Source: UBA11872 sp965198285
Lineage (GTDB): Bacteria > Chloroflexota > UBA11872
NCBI GenBank assembly: GCA_965198285.1
Contig: OZ240251.1
Span: 2,418,001-2,482,000, forward strand
Length of the DNA stretch: 64,000 bases
Direction: 5' to 3'
Notes under the pieces: model-generated
Told to the model about the DNA's origin: nothing
Seen by the model: only the letters and a program-made list of their open reading frames with translations
The model's database searches: none
In this document: one piece after another, positions 33,512-42,413 of the stretch
Layout: the number at the start of each line of letters is the position of its first letter
Numbering within the stretch: the stretch's first letter is position 1
Position numbers and translations under genes: made by a program

Positions 33512-34443
33512 GACTCGCGTTGCTCATAGTGCACGAGCCGGCGCGAGACCCAAAACGATAGGGCGGTGAAAAACATGATGATGAAGAACAGTATGGTGGC
33601 AAGAGCCGATGCGTAGCCGAACTCAAACGATACGAAAGCCTTGCGCCACAGGTAGAGGACGTAAAACAGTGTGGAATCTAACGGTCCCCCGCGAGTTAAT
33701 ACGAACGCTGTGGTAAACACTTGGAACGAGTTGATGATCCCGATGATGATGACCAGGAAGATCGTCGGTGACACCAGGGGAATTGTGACGTGGATCAACT
33801 TGCGAAGCGGACTGGCACCGTCGATTTCCGCGGCTTCGTACAGGTGCTGTGGGACGGCCTGCAGGGCGGCGAGGAAGAGTATCATCTGCACGCCAATGCT
33901 CGACCAGATGGTGAGAATCACGATCCCGGGCTTGGACCACGTCTCGTCAACCAGAAACCGCGGTGTCGGAATCCCCATCGTGTCTTCAAGCACGAACTTC
34001 AGCAATCCGAGCTCCGGTTGCAGCACCCACGCCCAGACAACTGACGCGACAACGAGCGGCATGACTGTTGGAAGAAAGTAGAAGGCTCGAAATAGGGATG
34101 TCAGGCGCAGCTTGGTATTCACCAGCACGGCGAGCAGAAACCCAATCACCACTTGGCACGGGACCAGCAGCCCGACGTAAATCGCCGTATTGGCCAGCGA
34201 CTTGAGGAACTTTTCGTCGTCGGTAAATATCTCTATATAATTTTCCAAGCCTGCGAATTTAGGCGCCTGCAAAATATCGTACTCGGAAAATCCCCATGCG
34301 AAGATCGCCACCGTGGGACCCAGGCTGAAGATCAGGAATCCCAGGATCCACGGTGAGATGAAGACGAATCCCCACACGGCCTCACGACGGCCGATGGTCC
34401 AGCGCGGGGCTCGCACAGCCAGGTCCGGCCGTGCGAGCCTCAC
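33508..34443 (-). CDS. Sugar ABC transporter permease, MalF/UgpA-like
   Basis: This 311-residue protein has six hydrophobic helices with the EAA loop EAAEIDGASPLRKLIHVTIP near the centre. It starts with WGFVFISPWILGFLIFSLGP, typical of UgpA-type permeases. The GTG start at 34443 has no clear ribosome binding site, and lies inside a 7-bp inverted repeat (34434-34459). It follows the binding-protein gene by 60 bases. With the next permease it would form the membrane channel of a carbohydrate importer. Confidence 0.92.
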   Translation of the reverse strand: MRLARPDLAVRAPRWTIGRREAVWGFVFISPWILGFLIFSLGPTVAIFAWGFSEYDILQAPKFAGLENYIEIFTDDEKFLKSLANTAIYVGLLVPCQVVIGFLLAVLVNTKLRLTSLFRAFYFLPTVMPLVVASVVWAWVLQPELGLLKFVLEDTMGIPTPRFLVDETWSKPGIVILTIWSSIGVQMILFLAALQAVPQHLYEAAEIDGASPLRKLIHVTIPLVSPTIFLVIIIGIINSFQVFTTAFVLTRGGPLDSTLFYVLYLWRKAFVSFEFGYASALATILFFIIMFFTALSFWVSRRLVHYEQRES

Positions 34444-34459
34444 GTGCGAGTCAGGCTCG
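34434..34459 (-). promoter_or_regulatory. Hairpin covering permease start codon
   Basis: CGAGCCT (34434-34440) and AGGCTCG (34453-34459) form a perfect 7-bp stem around 12 bases. On the minus-strand mRNA the loop-side base of the stem includes the GTG start of the permease gene, so folding would hide it. It could lower permease output relative to the binding protein, a common need in such operons. Confidence 0.35.
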
Positions 34460-34503
34460 GTCGCCTGCGAGATCCCCCACGGGCTTGAACGCCTCGCCCC
34501 TGG

Positions 34504-36099
34504 CTACTGGCTGGAGAAGAACTCATCCAGGAGCTCGCGCGTCTGACTGGCCATCGACGCCAGCGTCTCTTCCGGCGACTGCTTCTCAGCCATCAGCAGC
34601 TCCATCTCATCCTTCAGCACCTGATCGATGTCCGGGTTCACCGGCGTGATCGGCGATGCCTCGACCAGCGGAAGAGTCGCCTTCAGGTCGTTCCAGAGCG
34701 GTTCGGCCTGGTAAATCGGGTCGTCGTTGAATTTGGGAACCGACGACGGGCGCTTGAGGTTGCCCATGAAAGCCAGGTTGCCCTCGTCCGCGGTCAGGTA
34801 CCGCACCCACTCCCAGCCCTCTTCCAGGTTCTGTGCACCCCTCGGCATCCCGTAAGCCCAGCCGTCGTCCGAAATAGAGCGCGGCCTTCCGTTCGGGTTG
34901 GTGTCGTCGTACGGCATGTGAGATACGCCGGCGTTGATATCCGGTGCGTCTCGGCGCATCACGCCCAGGAACCACACACCTTCCACGCGCATGGTCAGCA
35001 GGCCGTTGTAAAACGCGGTCCGGGAGGCGCCGACAGCATCCATGTACCCCAAGATGTTGTCCCACCCGTCGTTGATCTTCTGCACCATGTCGAACTGCCA
35101 CGTAACGTTTCGCAGCCCGATCGCGTCGTCGAATAACACCGTCTTGGCGTCCTCGGTGAACATGTCGCCGCCCGCCGGGAATTGCCAGCCCTTGAAACTG
35201 GCATCCGTGCCCGCGTTCTTGATCATCTCCGGCACGAACATGCCGTGGCGCGTGATCTCACCGTCTTCGCGAACGGTGGCCTTCAGCGCCATTTCCTCCA
35301 GCTCCGTCCACGTGGTCGGCGGCGTGTCCGGGTCCAGGCCGATCTCTTCGAACGTGTCTTTGTTCCACCAGAAGAGGTACCAGGCGCCAGTGTTGTCCAG
35401 CGGCAGTGCGTACTGGACGCCCAGCCAGCTTCCCTTGGGCCACTCGCCCGCGTAGAAAATCTCGGACAGATTTAGCCCGGCCTTCCCAATGAAGGCGTCC
35501 AGTGGAATGATTCCCCCACGCGCCGCGAACTGCGGCACTCGAGATTCCTGAATCTGGATCACGTCGGGTGGATCGCCGCCGGCGATCTGCGTGAGGTAGA
35601 TCTCGTACATCTGCGCTTCTTCGATCCGCTCATTCACAATCTGGATGTACGGGAACCGGGCTTCGAAGCCCGGGATCATCTTTTCTTCCACCGTCGGCTG
35701 GAAGGCGTCGGACCAGACCTCTTGCCAGCGCACCTTCACCGTCTCCCGCTCGGCGGGAACCTCTTTGACGACCTCTTTAATGACCTCTCGAGTCACGACC
35801 CTCTCAATCGGTACCGTCTTGGTGACGATCTTTTCCTGCGTGACGATCTTTTCGACTGGCACTTCCTTGATTTGCGTCTGAGTCACGACGGTCTGAACGG
35901 GGACTTCCTTGACCTCGGTCTTGGTCACCACGGTCTCAACCGGGACTTCCTTCACCACAACCCGCTCGACTGGGACTTCCTTCGTGATGATCTGTGGCGC
36001 GGTCTCGCCGCAGGCCGCCAGCACCGCCACGCCCGTCAATCCCAGCGCCGCACCGGCGCTGGTGCGCAACATCCCACGTCGGGTGACCAACCGAGCCAT
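34504..36099 (-). CDS. Sugar-binding lipoprotein of ABC transporter with long repeat stalk
   Basis: This protein of 531 residues has an Arg-rich lipoprotein signal (RRGMLRTSAGAALG, lipobox LAAC with Cys30). Residues 38-120 are a repeat stalk with six K-E/T-V-P-V/I/A units (ITKEVPVERV, VKEVPVETVV, IKEVPVEKIV and so on). The rest is an extracellular solute-binding family 1 domain (WQEVWSDAFQPTVEE, GGDPPDVIQIQ, WYLFWWNKD). It should bind a sugar outside the membrane and hand it to the permeases downstream. ATG 36099 has GGGGAGG upstream. The ligand is unknown. Confidence 0.92.
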   Translation of the reverse strand: MARLVTRRGMLRTSAGAALGLTGVAVLAACGETAPQIITKEVPVERVVVKEVPVETVVTKTEVKEVPVQTVVTQTQIKEVPVEKIVTQEKIVTKTVPIERVVTREVIKEVVKEVPAERETVKVRWQEVWSDAFQPTVEEKMIPGFEARFPYIQIVNERIEEAQMYEIYLTQIAGGDPPDVIQIQESRVPQFAARGGIIPLDAFIGKAGLNLSEIFYAGEWPKGSWLGVQYALPLDNTGAWYLFWWNKDTFEEIGLDPDTPPTTWTELEEMALKATVREDGEITRHGMFVPEMIKNAGTDASFKGWQFPAGGDMFTEDAKTVLFDDAIGLRNVTWQFDMVQKINDGWDNILGYMDAVGASRTAFYNGLLTMRVEGVWFLGVMRRDAPDINAGVSHMPYDDTNPNGRPRSISDDGWAYGMPRGAQNLEEGWEWVRYLTADEGNLAFMGNLKRPSSVPKFNDDPIYQAEPLWNDLKATLPLVEASPITPVNPDIDQVLKDEMELLMAEKQSPEETLASMASQTRELLDEFFSSQ

Positions 36100-36450
36100 A
36101 GTGACCTCCCCAGGCCTACCGCAAGCGCCGGGCGCCCATCGCCCCGGCCCGCCGCGCAACCGTGCGCGAACTGAAGACGATACGGCCACGAATGTGTCTA
36201 CGTCAAGATTTTCGTCCCCAACACATCTCCCATCGGTAAGTCCCAGAGTGCCGAGACAAGGCCCGATTGCCCGGTCCCCCACAGCCCCGGACCACCCACA
36301 CGCCTCAACCGCCCACTGCCAACTGCCCGCTGGCGACTGGCAACTCTCCGCGACCCCTCGCAACTTCCCCATATCCTGATGTCTTGCTTCATTCGTACTC
36401 ATAGTGGAAACTATCTCTAATGACCCCTCGCTTCCCAGGAGCGACGCGAC
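36100..36450. other. Divergent regulatory region between sugar-binding protein and M24 peptidase
   Basis: About 350 bases with no gene. Next to the peptidase gene, ATAGT (36401-36405) and ACTAT (36410-36414) are perfect inverted arms around GGAA, an operator-like palindrome. No convincing promoter hexamers were found. The stretch presumably holds promoters for both directions. Confidence 0.45.
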
Positions 36451-37557
36451 ATGAACGCCGAACGCTTCGAAGTCCTTCTCGCGGAGTCCGGACTGGATGC
36501 CGTTATCGCCAGTTCACTGGAAAACGTCTCCTACCTGGCGGGCACTCGGATGGGGATGCAGCGTCTCATCCCTGACCGGCTGGCATTGCTTCTGTGGCCC
36601 GGACAGGGAGAACCGGCAATCGTCCTATGTAAGGGCGAAGACGTCGCTTGCCGGCCGGACTGTTGGATTGAGGACATGCGCTCCTACACGGAGTTCGTCA
36701 CCTCCCCGATCGATCTCCTGGCCGACATCGTGGCCGAAAAGGGCCTCGCTAGAGGCCGACTTGGCCTCGAGAAACACTCGCTGCCAGCCGCATACGTGGA
36801 CCGGCTGCGAAAACGGCTCCCCGGCGCCGAGCTGGTCGACTGCGGAAATCTGATGGACCGAGCCAGGATGATCAAGACCCCCGAGGAGATCGACGCGCTT
36901 GCCGAGGCCGGCCGGGCGACCGATCGCGCGATTCGCGGCGCCTTCGAGCGAGCAACCATCGGTGACCCCGAAAAGAAGGTTGCCGATGAAATCACCGCCG
37001 GCGTGACCGCGGCCGGGGCCGACGTGATGAACTTCATGTTCCTGGGCACGGGGACTCGGTCATTTGAATGGCACGCCCGTCCCGGTGCGACGCGCCTGGA
37101 AGCGGGCCACGTGCTGCACACCGACGTCGCAGGCAACTTCATAGGCACCTGGTCGGATCTGGCAAGAACGGCCTTCGTCGGCAGTCCGAGCCCGCGCCAG
37201 CGCGACATCTACGACCGGCTGTACCAGGCACACGTTGAAACGCTCGCGGCGATTCGCCCCGGTCTGCGTGCAGGCGATCTGTGTTCCATCTGTGAGACCG
37301 CGTACGAAGCGGTCGGCCTCCCGTTCCAGATGGCTCACATCGGTCATGGGCTTGGCCTGGGTCTCCACGAATATCCCATGCTCAAACCCACGACCGACGA
37401 ACCTCTGCAGCCCGGCATGGTTCTCTGCATCGAGCCGGCATACCTCGACCCAGGCGTCGCCGGATACCACATCGAGGACCTCGTCCTGGTTACTGACGAT
37501 GGCCGGCAGGTCCTGACCGACTACGAGAGCGCACGCGAAGCCCAGGTGATCGTGTAG
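36451..37557 (+). CDS. M24-family metallopeptidase, Xaa-Pro peptidase type
   Basis: This 368-residue protein has an N-terminal creatinase-like domain (residues 1-130) and the pita-bread catalytic domain. All five metal ligands are visible: Asp in LHTDVAGNF, Asp in WSDLARTAF, His in HIGHGLGLGLHE, Glu in CIEPAY and Glu in HIEDLVLVT. The family cleaves Xaa-Pro peptides, and close relatives hydrolyse creatine. AGGAG lies ahead of ATG 36451. It is divergent from the sugar importer. Confidence 0.92.
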   Translation: MNAERFEVLLAESGLDAVIASSLENVSYLAGTRMGMQRLIPDRLALLLWPGQGEPAIVLCKGEDVACRPDCWIEDMRSYTEFVTSPIDLLADIVAEKGLARGRLGLEKHSLPAAYVDRLRKRLPGAELVDCGNLMDRARMIKTPEEIDALAEAGRATDRAIRGAFERATIGDPEKKVADEITAGVTAAGADVMNFMFLGTGTRSFEWHARPGATRLEAGHVLHTDVAGNFIGTWSDLARTAFVGSPSPRQRDIYDRLYQAHVETLAAIRPGLRAGDLCSICETAYEAVGLPFQMAHIGHGLGLGLHEYPMLKPTTDEPLQPGMVLCIEPAYLDPGVAGYHIEDLVLVTDDGRQVLTDYESAREAQVIV

Positions 37558-37656
37558 CGAGGCTGCCAACTTCGCGACGATGTCGAGATGCGGCTCGAGC
37601 CGTCGAGTGGAGAGCCGCTCACCAGGTTCGTGGTACCCGTCTCGCTTGATCGCAGG

Positions 37657-37730
37657 CGCCCCCGGCAGGACTCGAACCTGCGACCCACGGCTTAGAAGGC
37701 CGTCGCTCTGATCCGCTGAGCTACGGGGGC
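37657..37730 (-). tRNA. tRNA-Arg (anticodon TCT)
   Basis: On the minus strand a complete cloverleaf is read: acceptor arms GCCCCCG and CGGGGGC, D-arm GCTC-loop-GAGC, anticodon stem ACGGC/GCCGT with loop CTTCTAA, and T-arm GCAGG-TTCGAGT-CCTGC. The anticodon TCT reads AGA and AGG. The discriminator base is G, and CCA is not encoded. It stands alone between the M24 peptidase and the serine protease genes. Confidence 0.95.
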
Positions 37731-37845
37731 CTTCGCGAGTCTGGCACAAGGCTGGCCCGAGCTGGTCCGGTCGCCAACGTGCGGTTGCTACGCTGCCGTT
37801 AACGCTTGTTGGTCTCCACTGCGGCGACCCTAGAGAACTTGGGCC

Positions 37846-39462
37846 TTGATCCGACACTTGCGGGCGGCGGTCGTCGCCCTGGTTGCGTCGCTGGTGCTAG
37901 TTCCGCCGGCACTGGCCCAGTGGCCAACGGCCTGTGTGGAACTCAACGACATCGTTGAAGGCCAACTGGGCCGCGTCTGGAACGTCGGCGTTTACCAGCG
38001 GGTCTTTGGCGACGAGGCCGAATCGGCCTGCCAACGCGACCACCGCATCGACATTCGTCAGACCTTCGCCTGGGCGCTCCACGATCCCATGCCGCCTATG
38101 AACGCCGAATCCCCCGCCTCCGACTCGGACGGCCCGCCCGCGGACGGCGACCAACCGCGCTCGGACGAAGAGCAGCCCTCCGCCGACGTAGACCCGCCGG
38201 CTACCGACGAAGCCCCGTCGGTCATGGACCAGAATCCACCGGCTATGGCTTGGCCGACGACGTGCTTGGAACTCAACGACCTGGTGGAACGTCACCTGGG
38301 GAACGGGCACAACGTCGGCATCTACCAGCACGTCTTGGGCGAAGACGCGGAAGCCACGTGCCGGGATGATCACCGCAATGACGTGCGCGAGGTATTCGCC
38401 TGGGCCTTCGATATCCAAACGGTCAGCGTCAGCGGCCCGCCGCTTCCAGTCGACCACCTGGTACAGCAAACCCAGGCTGCGGTTCGCTACCTCCGCACCC
38501 CGGACGGCTGCGGCAGCGGCTTCGTTGTCTCGGCGGACGGCTACCTCGTCACCAGCAGCCACGTTCTCAACGGCGAGCGGCAAGCAGATGTAGGCACCCA
38601 CGAAGGTGTGGAGGAGCGGGCCACGGTCGTGGCGGATGATTCCGACCTCGATATCGCCCTACTCAAGCTGCCAAGTGAGGGGCCACACCCATTCCTCGCG
38701 TTTGGGTACTCGTCGGACCTCGTGCTGGGGACGGACCTGGTAGTGCTCGGCTACCCGCTTTGTCTGGAAACGCTCACCGTCACTCGCGGAATCTTCTCGG
38801 CTCGTCACGACGACCTGCTGCAGACCGATGCCACCGCGAACCCGGGCAACAGCGGCGGACCGGCCATGGACGGCCGCGGCGGCGTGATTGGCGTCGCATT
38901 CGCCAAGCTCGGCGGCGGTGCGGTACGCGGAGTCGAAAACGCGAATTTCCTGATCGACGGCGACACGGTTCGTCGAAAGGTCGATGACTGGATCACGCGC
39001 CACCGCGCCGGAACTCTGCCGCCGCCCCCAGTCGTAGAGCCAATTCCACCCCGGCCTCCCCCGCCGCCGCCGGCGCTCGATCCCCCGCCACCTCCGGGGA
39101 CCTTGATTGAAGGGGCCGGAATCTTGCGGGACTCCGACTGCACGTCAGACAGCCTCGAGGCCGGCATGTGGCTGGAGTCGCTGCCGGGCGACCCACTGCC
39201 TGAGCTGTCCTGTGTCGTCTATATCCTCAGATGGTGGCCGGCGGGTTGGGCTGTCGAGACCCAGTGGAACTGGCCCGGCGGCGCCGTTGATCGGACCGAA
39301 CCAAGGGTGCGATGCACTTCACGAGCCGGCTGGTGCTTCGGCGGCTTCATGAAAGTCAGGTTGAGCAACCCCGATGGCCGCTCGCAGTCGTCGGGAACCC
39401 TGGCCGTGACCCTGAGCGTGGACGGCAGGTACGTCCGAACCGACTATTTTCGAGTCAGCTAA
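37846..39462 (+). CDS. Secreted trypsin-like serine protease with duplicated N-terminal module
   Basis: This protein of 538 residues has a signal peptide (residues 1-24). Two repeats of about 52 residues follow (26-77 and 136-187), each with a W-P-T-x-C-x-E-L-N-D start, W/H-N-V-G-x-Y-Q-x-V-x-G and a D-H-R-x-D ending, separated by an acidic Pro-rich linker. The S1C-type protease domain has His239 (SSHVL), Asp269 (DLDIALL) and Ser336 (GNSGGP). A Pro-rich segment then leads to an unknown strand-rich C-terminal domain of about 115 residues. No PDZ domain is seen. TTG 37846 is the apparent start. Confidence 0.88.
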   Translation: MIRHLRAAVVALVASLVLVPPALAQWPTACVELNDIVEGQLGRVWNVGVYQRVFGDEAESACQRDHRIDIRQTFAWALHDPMPPMNAESPASDSDGPPADGDQPRSDEEQPSADVDPPATDEAPSVMDQNPPAMAWPTTCLELNDLVERHLGNGHNVGIYQHVLGEDAEATCRDDHRNDVREVFAWAFDIQTVSVSGPPLPVDHLVQQTQAAVRYLRTPDGCGSGFVVSADGYLVTSSHVLNGERQADVGTHEGVEERATVVADDSDLDIALLKLPSEGPHPFLAFGYSSDLVLGTDLVVLGYPLCLETLTVTRGIFSARHDDLLQTDATANPGNSGGPAMDGRGGVIGVAFAKLGGGAVRGVENANFLIDGDTVRRKVDDWITRHRAGTLPPPPVVEPIPPRPPPPPPALDPPPPPGTLIEGAGILRDSDCTSDSLEAGMWLESLPGDPLPELSCVVYILRWWPAGWAVETQWNWPGGAVDRTEPRVRCTSRAGWCFGGFMKVRLSNPDGRSQSSGTLAVTLSVDGRYVRTDYFRVS

Positions 39463-39480
39463 GCCGCTGGCGGAAAGCCC

Positions 39481-40428
39481 CTAGCGATAGGCGTCCTGAA
39501 GGCGGCTGACGTCCCGGCCGGGGGTTGCGAGGTCCACCAGGCTGGTGGTTGCCAGTTCAGGTAGGCGGCCGGCCAGTTCGTCCTCATAGGTCGGGGCGTC
39601 CACCTGGTAGAGCACACCGGTGGGAATGCGGTCGCCCCATTCGAAGGACTTGGCGATCGCGGCCTGCTGCTTGGCGATGATCTCGTCGGGGTTGCTCGGG
39701 TCGTGCACGCGACCGTCGAAGCCTTCGTCCGCCAGCCGGTAGTTGCGGGTGTGGCCGACGTCTCTGCCGCGGAAAAAGTCGATGGTCATCAGGTCGTTGT
39801 AAATGGGGCAGGGTTGCAGGATGTCGATCAGGGCGGTCCCGTGGTGCTGCATCGCTTGCACGATCAGGCTCACGAGGTCGGGCTGGGCCATGGCGTAGCC
39901 GCGGGCGATGAAGGTGTATCCGGATGCAATGGCCAGGCCGATAGGGTTGACGCTTTCCTGGATAGCCGCTTCGGCCATGCCCTTGGTCTTCTGGCCGCGG
40001 CGCATCGTGGGAGCGGCCTGGCCCTTGGTGAGGCCGTAGACGCCGTTGTTGTGGACCAAGTAGGCGATGTTGAGGTTGCGGCGGCCGGAGTTGACGAAAT
40101 AGCCCGCACCGATGCCATAGCCGTCGCCGTCGCCCCCGGCTACGAGCACTTCCAGGTTCTGGTTGGCCAGCTTGACGCCGGTAGCCACGTTGAGCGCGCG
40201 CCCGTGCAGGCTGTGCAAGCCGTAGGCGTTGATGTAGTGGGGGAGCTTGCCGGCGCAGCCGATGCCGGAGATGACGGCAACTTCATGCGGCGGGCGGCCC
40301 AGCCGGGCCAGCGCCTGCTTGACGGCGCTGAGGATGCCGAAATCACCGCAGCCGCCGCACCAGTCCGGATGCGAGTCGTCAACCCCAAAGGTCTTGGCCG
40401 TCAGTCGTTCGGCTTCGGCAATTGCCAC
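39481..40428 (-). CDS. korB: 2-oxoacid:ferredoxin oxidoreductase, beta subunit
   Basis: This protein of about 315 residues is the thiamine-diphosphate-binding subunit. WCGGCGDFGILSAV at the N-terminus and AGGDGDGYGIGAGYFVNSGRRN (GDG...N metal/TPP motif) are diagnostic, as is GIGCAGKLPHY. With the alpha subunit upstream it converts a 2-oxoacid, probably 2-oxoglutarate given the adjacent sucCD, to the acyl-CoA with ferredoxin as electron carrier. GTG 40428 is the best start, 17 bases after the alpha stop. A 4Fe-4S cluster is not obvious, as is usual for this subunit. Confidence 0.93.
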   Translation of the reverse strand: MAIAEAERLTAKTFGVDDSHPDWCGGCGDFGILSAVKQALARLGRPPHEVAVISGIGCAGKLPHYINAYGLHSLHGRALNVATGVKLANQNLEVLVAGGDGDGYGIGAGYFVNSGRRNLNIAYLVHNNGVYGLTKGQAAPTMRRGQKTKGMAEAAIQESVNPIGLAIASGYTFIARGYAMAQPDLVSLIVQAMQHHGTALIDILQPCPIYNDLMTIDFFRGRDVGHTRNYRLADEGFDGRVHDPSNPDEIIAKQQAAIAKSFEWGDRIPTGVLYQVDAPTYEDELAGRLPELATTSLVDLATPGRDVSRLQDAYR

Positions 40429-40445
40429 GTCAGTCCGTGCCCTTC

Positions 40446-42305
40446 CTAAGGATGCGAGAGCACCAGCCGGCCAATATCCGCCGCGCTGTGCTCGCATACC
40501 GCTTCAACGACTTCATCCCGCGAGAACGGGCGCCCGTCGTACTTCAGCGCCATGCGTTCAAGCTTAATTCCAGTCTGCTCCGCGATCAGCATTCCCAACT
40601 GGCCCATGTAATTGTCTTCAACCAACACGGCGCACTTGGCGCGACTCAGCGTCTCCCGCACCACCGTGGACGGGAAGGGCCGCAAGAGCCGGATCTGCAG
40701 GAAGTTGGCGGTGATGCCGTGCCCAGACTCCAGCACCGGCAGCGCGTCCAGAATCGGCCCGCGGGTCGATCCCCAGCCGACAATCGTTACATCGGCGTCG
40801 TCCGGACCGGCGAGTTCGTATTGCCATTCGGCGGGGATTTCGCTGGCGGCCAGGTCCAGCTTCTGCATGCGCTTGTCCATTTGCGCCATGCGGTTTTCGA
40901 TCTGCTCGTCGATGCGGCCGCGCTCGGTGTGCTCGTCGCTGGTCGTCACGAACTGCCCACCCGGGGTTCCAAAGGTTGCGCGGGGACTGATGCCGGACTC
41001 GGTGAGGCGGTGGCGGCGATAGGGTTCCGAGCCGTTCATCTCTAACGTCCAGAACTCGCCGCGGTCAACCGGCAGGTCCTCAAGGCCCAAGTCGTCCAAC
41101 GTGACGAGGGAGTTGGCGATGAACTTGTCCGCCAGCACGATCACGGGCATCTGATAGCGGTCTCCCCAGTTGAAGGCCATGTGCGTGATGCGCGCGGCTT
41201 CGCGGGCGTCGCCCGGCGCGACGACGATATGGGGAAACTCGCCATGCGCCGGCTGCAAAGCGAAGCGCAGATCTTGTTGGGACTGACGGGTCGGCAAGCC
41301 GGTGCTGGGCCCGCCGCGCTGCCAGAGCACCACGACAGGGCCGGGGGCCTCGGTAATGGAGGCGAATCCAATGCCCTCGGCCATGAGGCTGAAACCGGGG
41401 CCGGCAGTGGAGGTGGAGGCGCGCAGGCCGGCATGGGCCGCGCCGACCGCCATGTTCATGGAGGCGATCTCATCTTCGGCCTGCAGCACGACGATGGGGT
41501 ATTCGCTCTGGCGCCGCTCCAGCATCACGCTCTCGTCCGACGCTGGCGCGATGGGGTAGTACGTCTGGAACCCGCACCCGGCGTGGATTTTCGCGATCCC
41601 CACGGCGTCGACGCCCTTGATCAGCATCTGGCCGTTCCGCTCCTGACGCGGCCGCAGAGTGACGTGGAACTCCTCTTTGGCGTAAGCCTGCCGTGCCTGA
41701 TCCGCGGCGTGCTGCAGAACGTGGCGGTTCATCTCTACCATGTCCTGCCGGTGCGCGGGCAGAACCTCGGCCACCAGGGCCAGCACGTGGCTGACGTCAA
41801 AGTCCAATAGGGCGCAACTGGCGCCGATCGGGACCATGTTGCGCATCACGCTGTGGCGACGGGCGTTGTAGGCCACGCCTAGCTCCTCGACCGATTCCCT
41901 GACCACCTCGTCGTAGGCAAGCGCGACGACGTGAATGTCGTCACGCTCGATGGCGTCACGGTCGATCTTGGCGTTGGCATCTAGGATCACGACCCCGTCC
42001 GGTGCCAGGCGGTGCAGGTGGCCGCCGTGACGCTGGTAGTCCTGGTAGGCAGGGGTACCGAACAAGGTTTCCGCATCAAGCGCCAGCAGCAGGTCAACGT
42101 GCTCCACGTGGGAATGGACAGGCGTGTCGCTGGTCCGGACCCGGTAGGAAATGTGGCGGCCCATGATGTTCGAGTGGTACTCGATGTTCGAGAACACGTA
42201 GAGACCAGCCCTGGCGCAGGCCTTGGCGAAGACTTCCGCCGAACTGTTGACGCCGCCCGTGAGGGCCGGGCCGCCAATCATCCACGAGAGGGAGTTTTCT
42301 TTCAT
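40446..42305 (-). CDS. korA: 2-oxoacid:ferredoxin oxidoreductase, fused gamma-alpha subunit
   Basis: This protein of about 619 residues joins the gamma domain (IGGPALTGGVNSSAEVFAKA, residues 10-190) and the pyrimidine-binding alpha domain (GCGFQTYYPIAPASDESVM, AEDEIASMNMAVGAAHAGLR, STAGPGFSLMAEGIG). This fused layout is typical of 2-oxoglutarate and general 2-oxoacid oxidoreductases of the KorAB type. The ATG at 42305 lacks an obvious ribosome binding site; a start at 42332 is possible. It follows sucD in the same direction, forming a TCA-type module. Confidence 0.93.
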   Translation of the reverse strand: MKENSLSWMIGGPALTGGVNSSAEVFAKACARAGLYVFSNIEYHSNIMGRHISYRVRTSDTPVHSHVEHVDLLLALDAETLFGTPAYQDYQRHGGHLHRLAPDGVVILDANAKIDRDAIERDDIHVVALAYDEVVRESVEELGVAYNARRHSVMRNMVPIGASCALLDFDVSHVLALVAEVLPAHRQDMVEMNRHVLQHAADQARQAYAKEEFHVTLRPRQERNGQMLIKGVDAVGIAKIHAGCGFQTYYPIAPASDESVMLERRQSEYPIVVLQAEDEIASMNMAVGAAHAGLRASTSTAGPGFSLMAEGIGFASITEAPGPVVVLWQRGGPSTGLPTRQSQQDLRFALQPAHGEFPHIVVAPGDAREAARITHMAFNWGDRYQMPVIVLADKFIANSLVTLDDLGLEDLPVDRGEFWTLEMNGSEPYRRHRLTESGISPRATFGTPGGQFVTTSDEHTERGRIDEQIENRMAQMDKRMQKLDLAASEIPAEWQYELAGPDDADVTIVGWGSTRGPILDALPVLESGHGITANFLQIRLLRPFPSTVVRETLSRAKCAVLVEDNYMGQLGMLIAEQTGIKLERMALKYDGRPFSRDEVVEAVCEHSAADIGRLVLSHP

Positions 42306-42413
42306 CGCGTCGTCACCGGTCGGTGCTTGCATCGGCTCGCAGCGGCGCGTGGTTGCACCATCTCCGGAGCTATCGTCGTCTCTCCCATTATCACCAGACC
42401 AGCGTTCTCCTAC

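Noticed and set aside
36100..36402. N-terminal extension of the sugar-binding protein frame
   Set aside because: The lipoprotein signal begins at 36099 with a good ribosome binding site. The extension is not signal-like and lies in the divergent promoter region.
37060..37857. 265-residue ORF on the minus strand
   Set aside because: It runs antisense to the M24 peptidase and straight through the tRNA-Arg gene.
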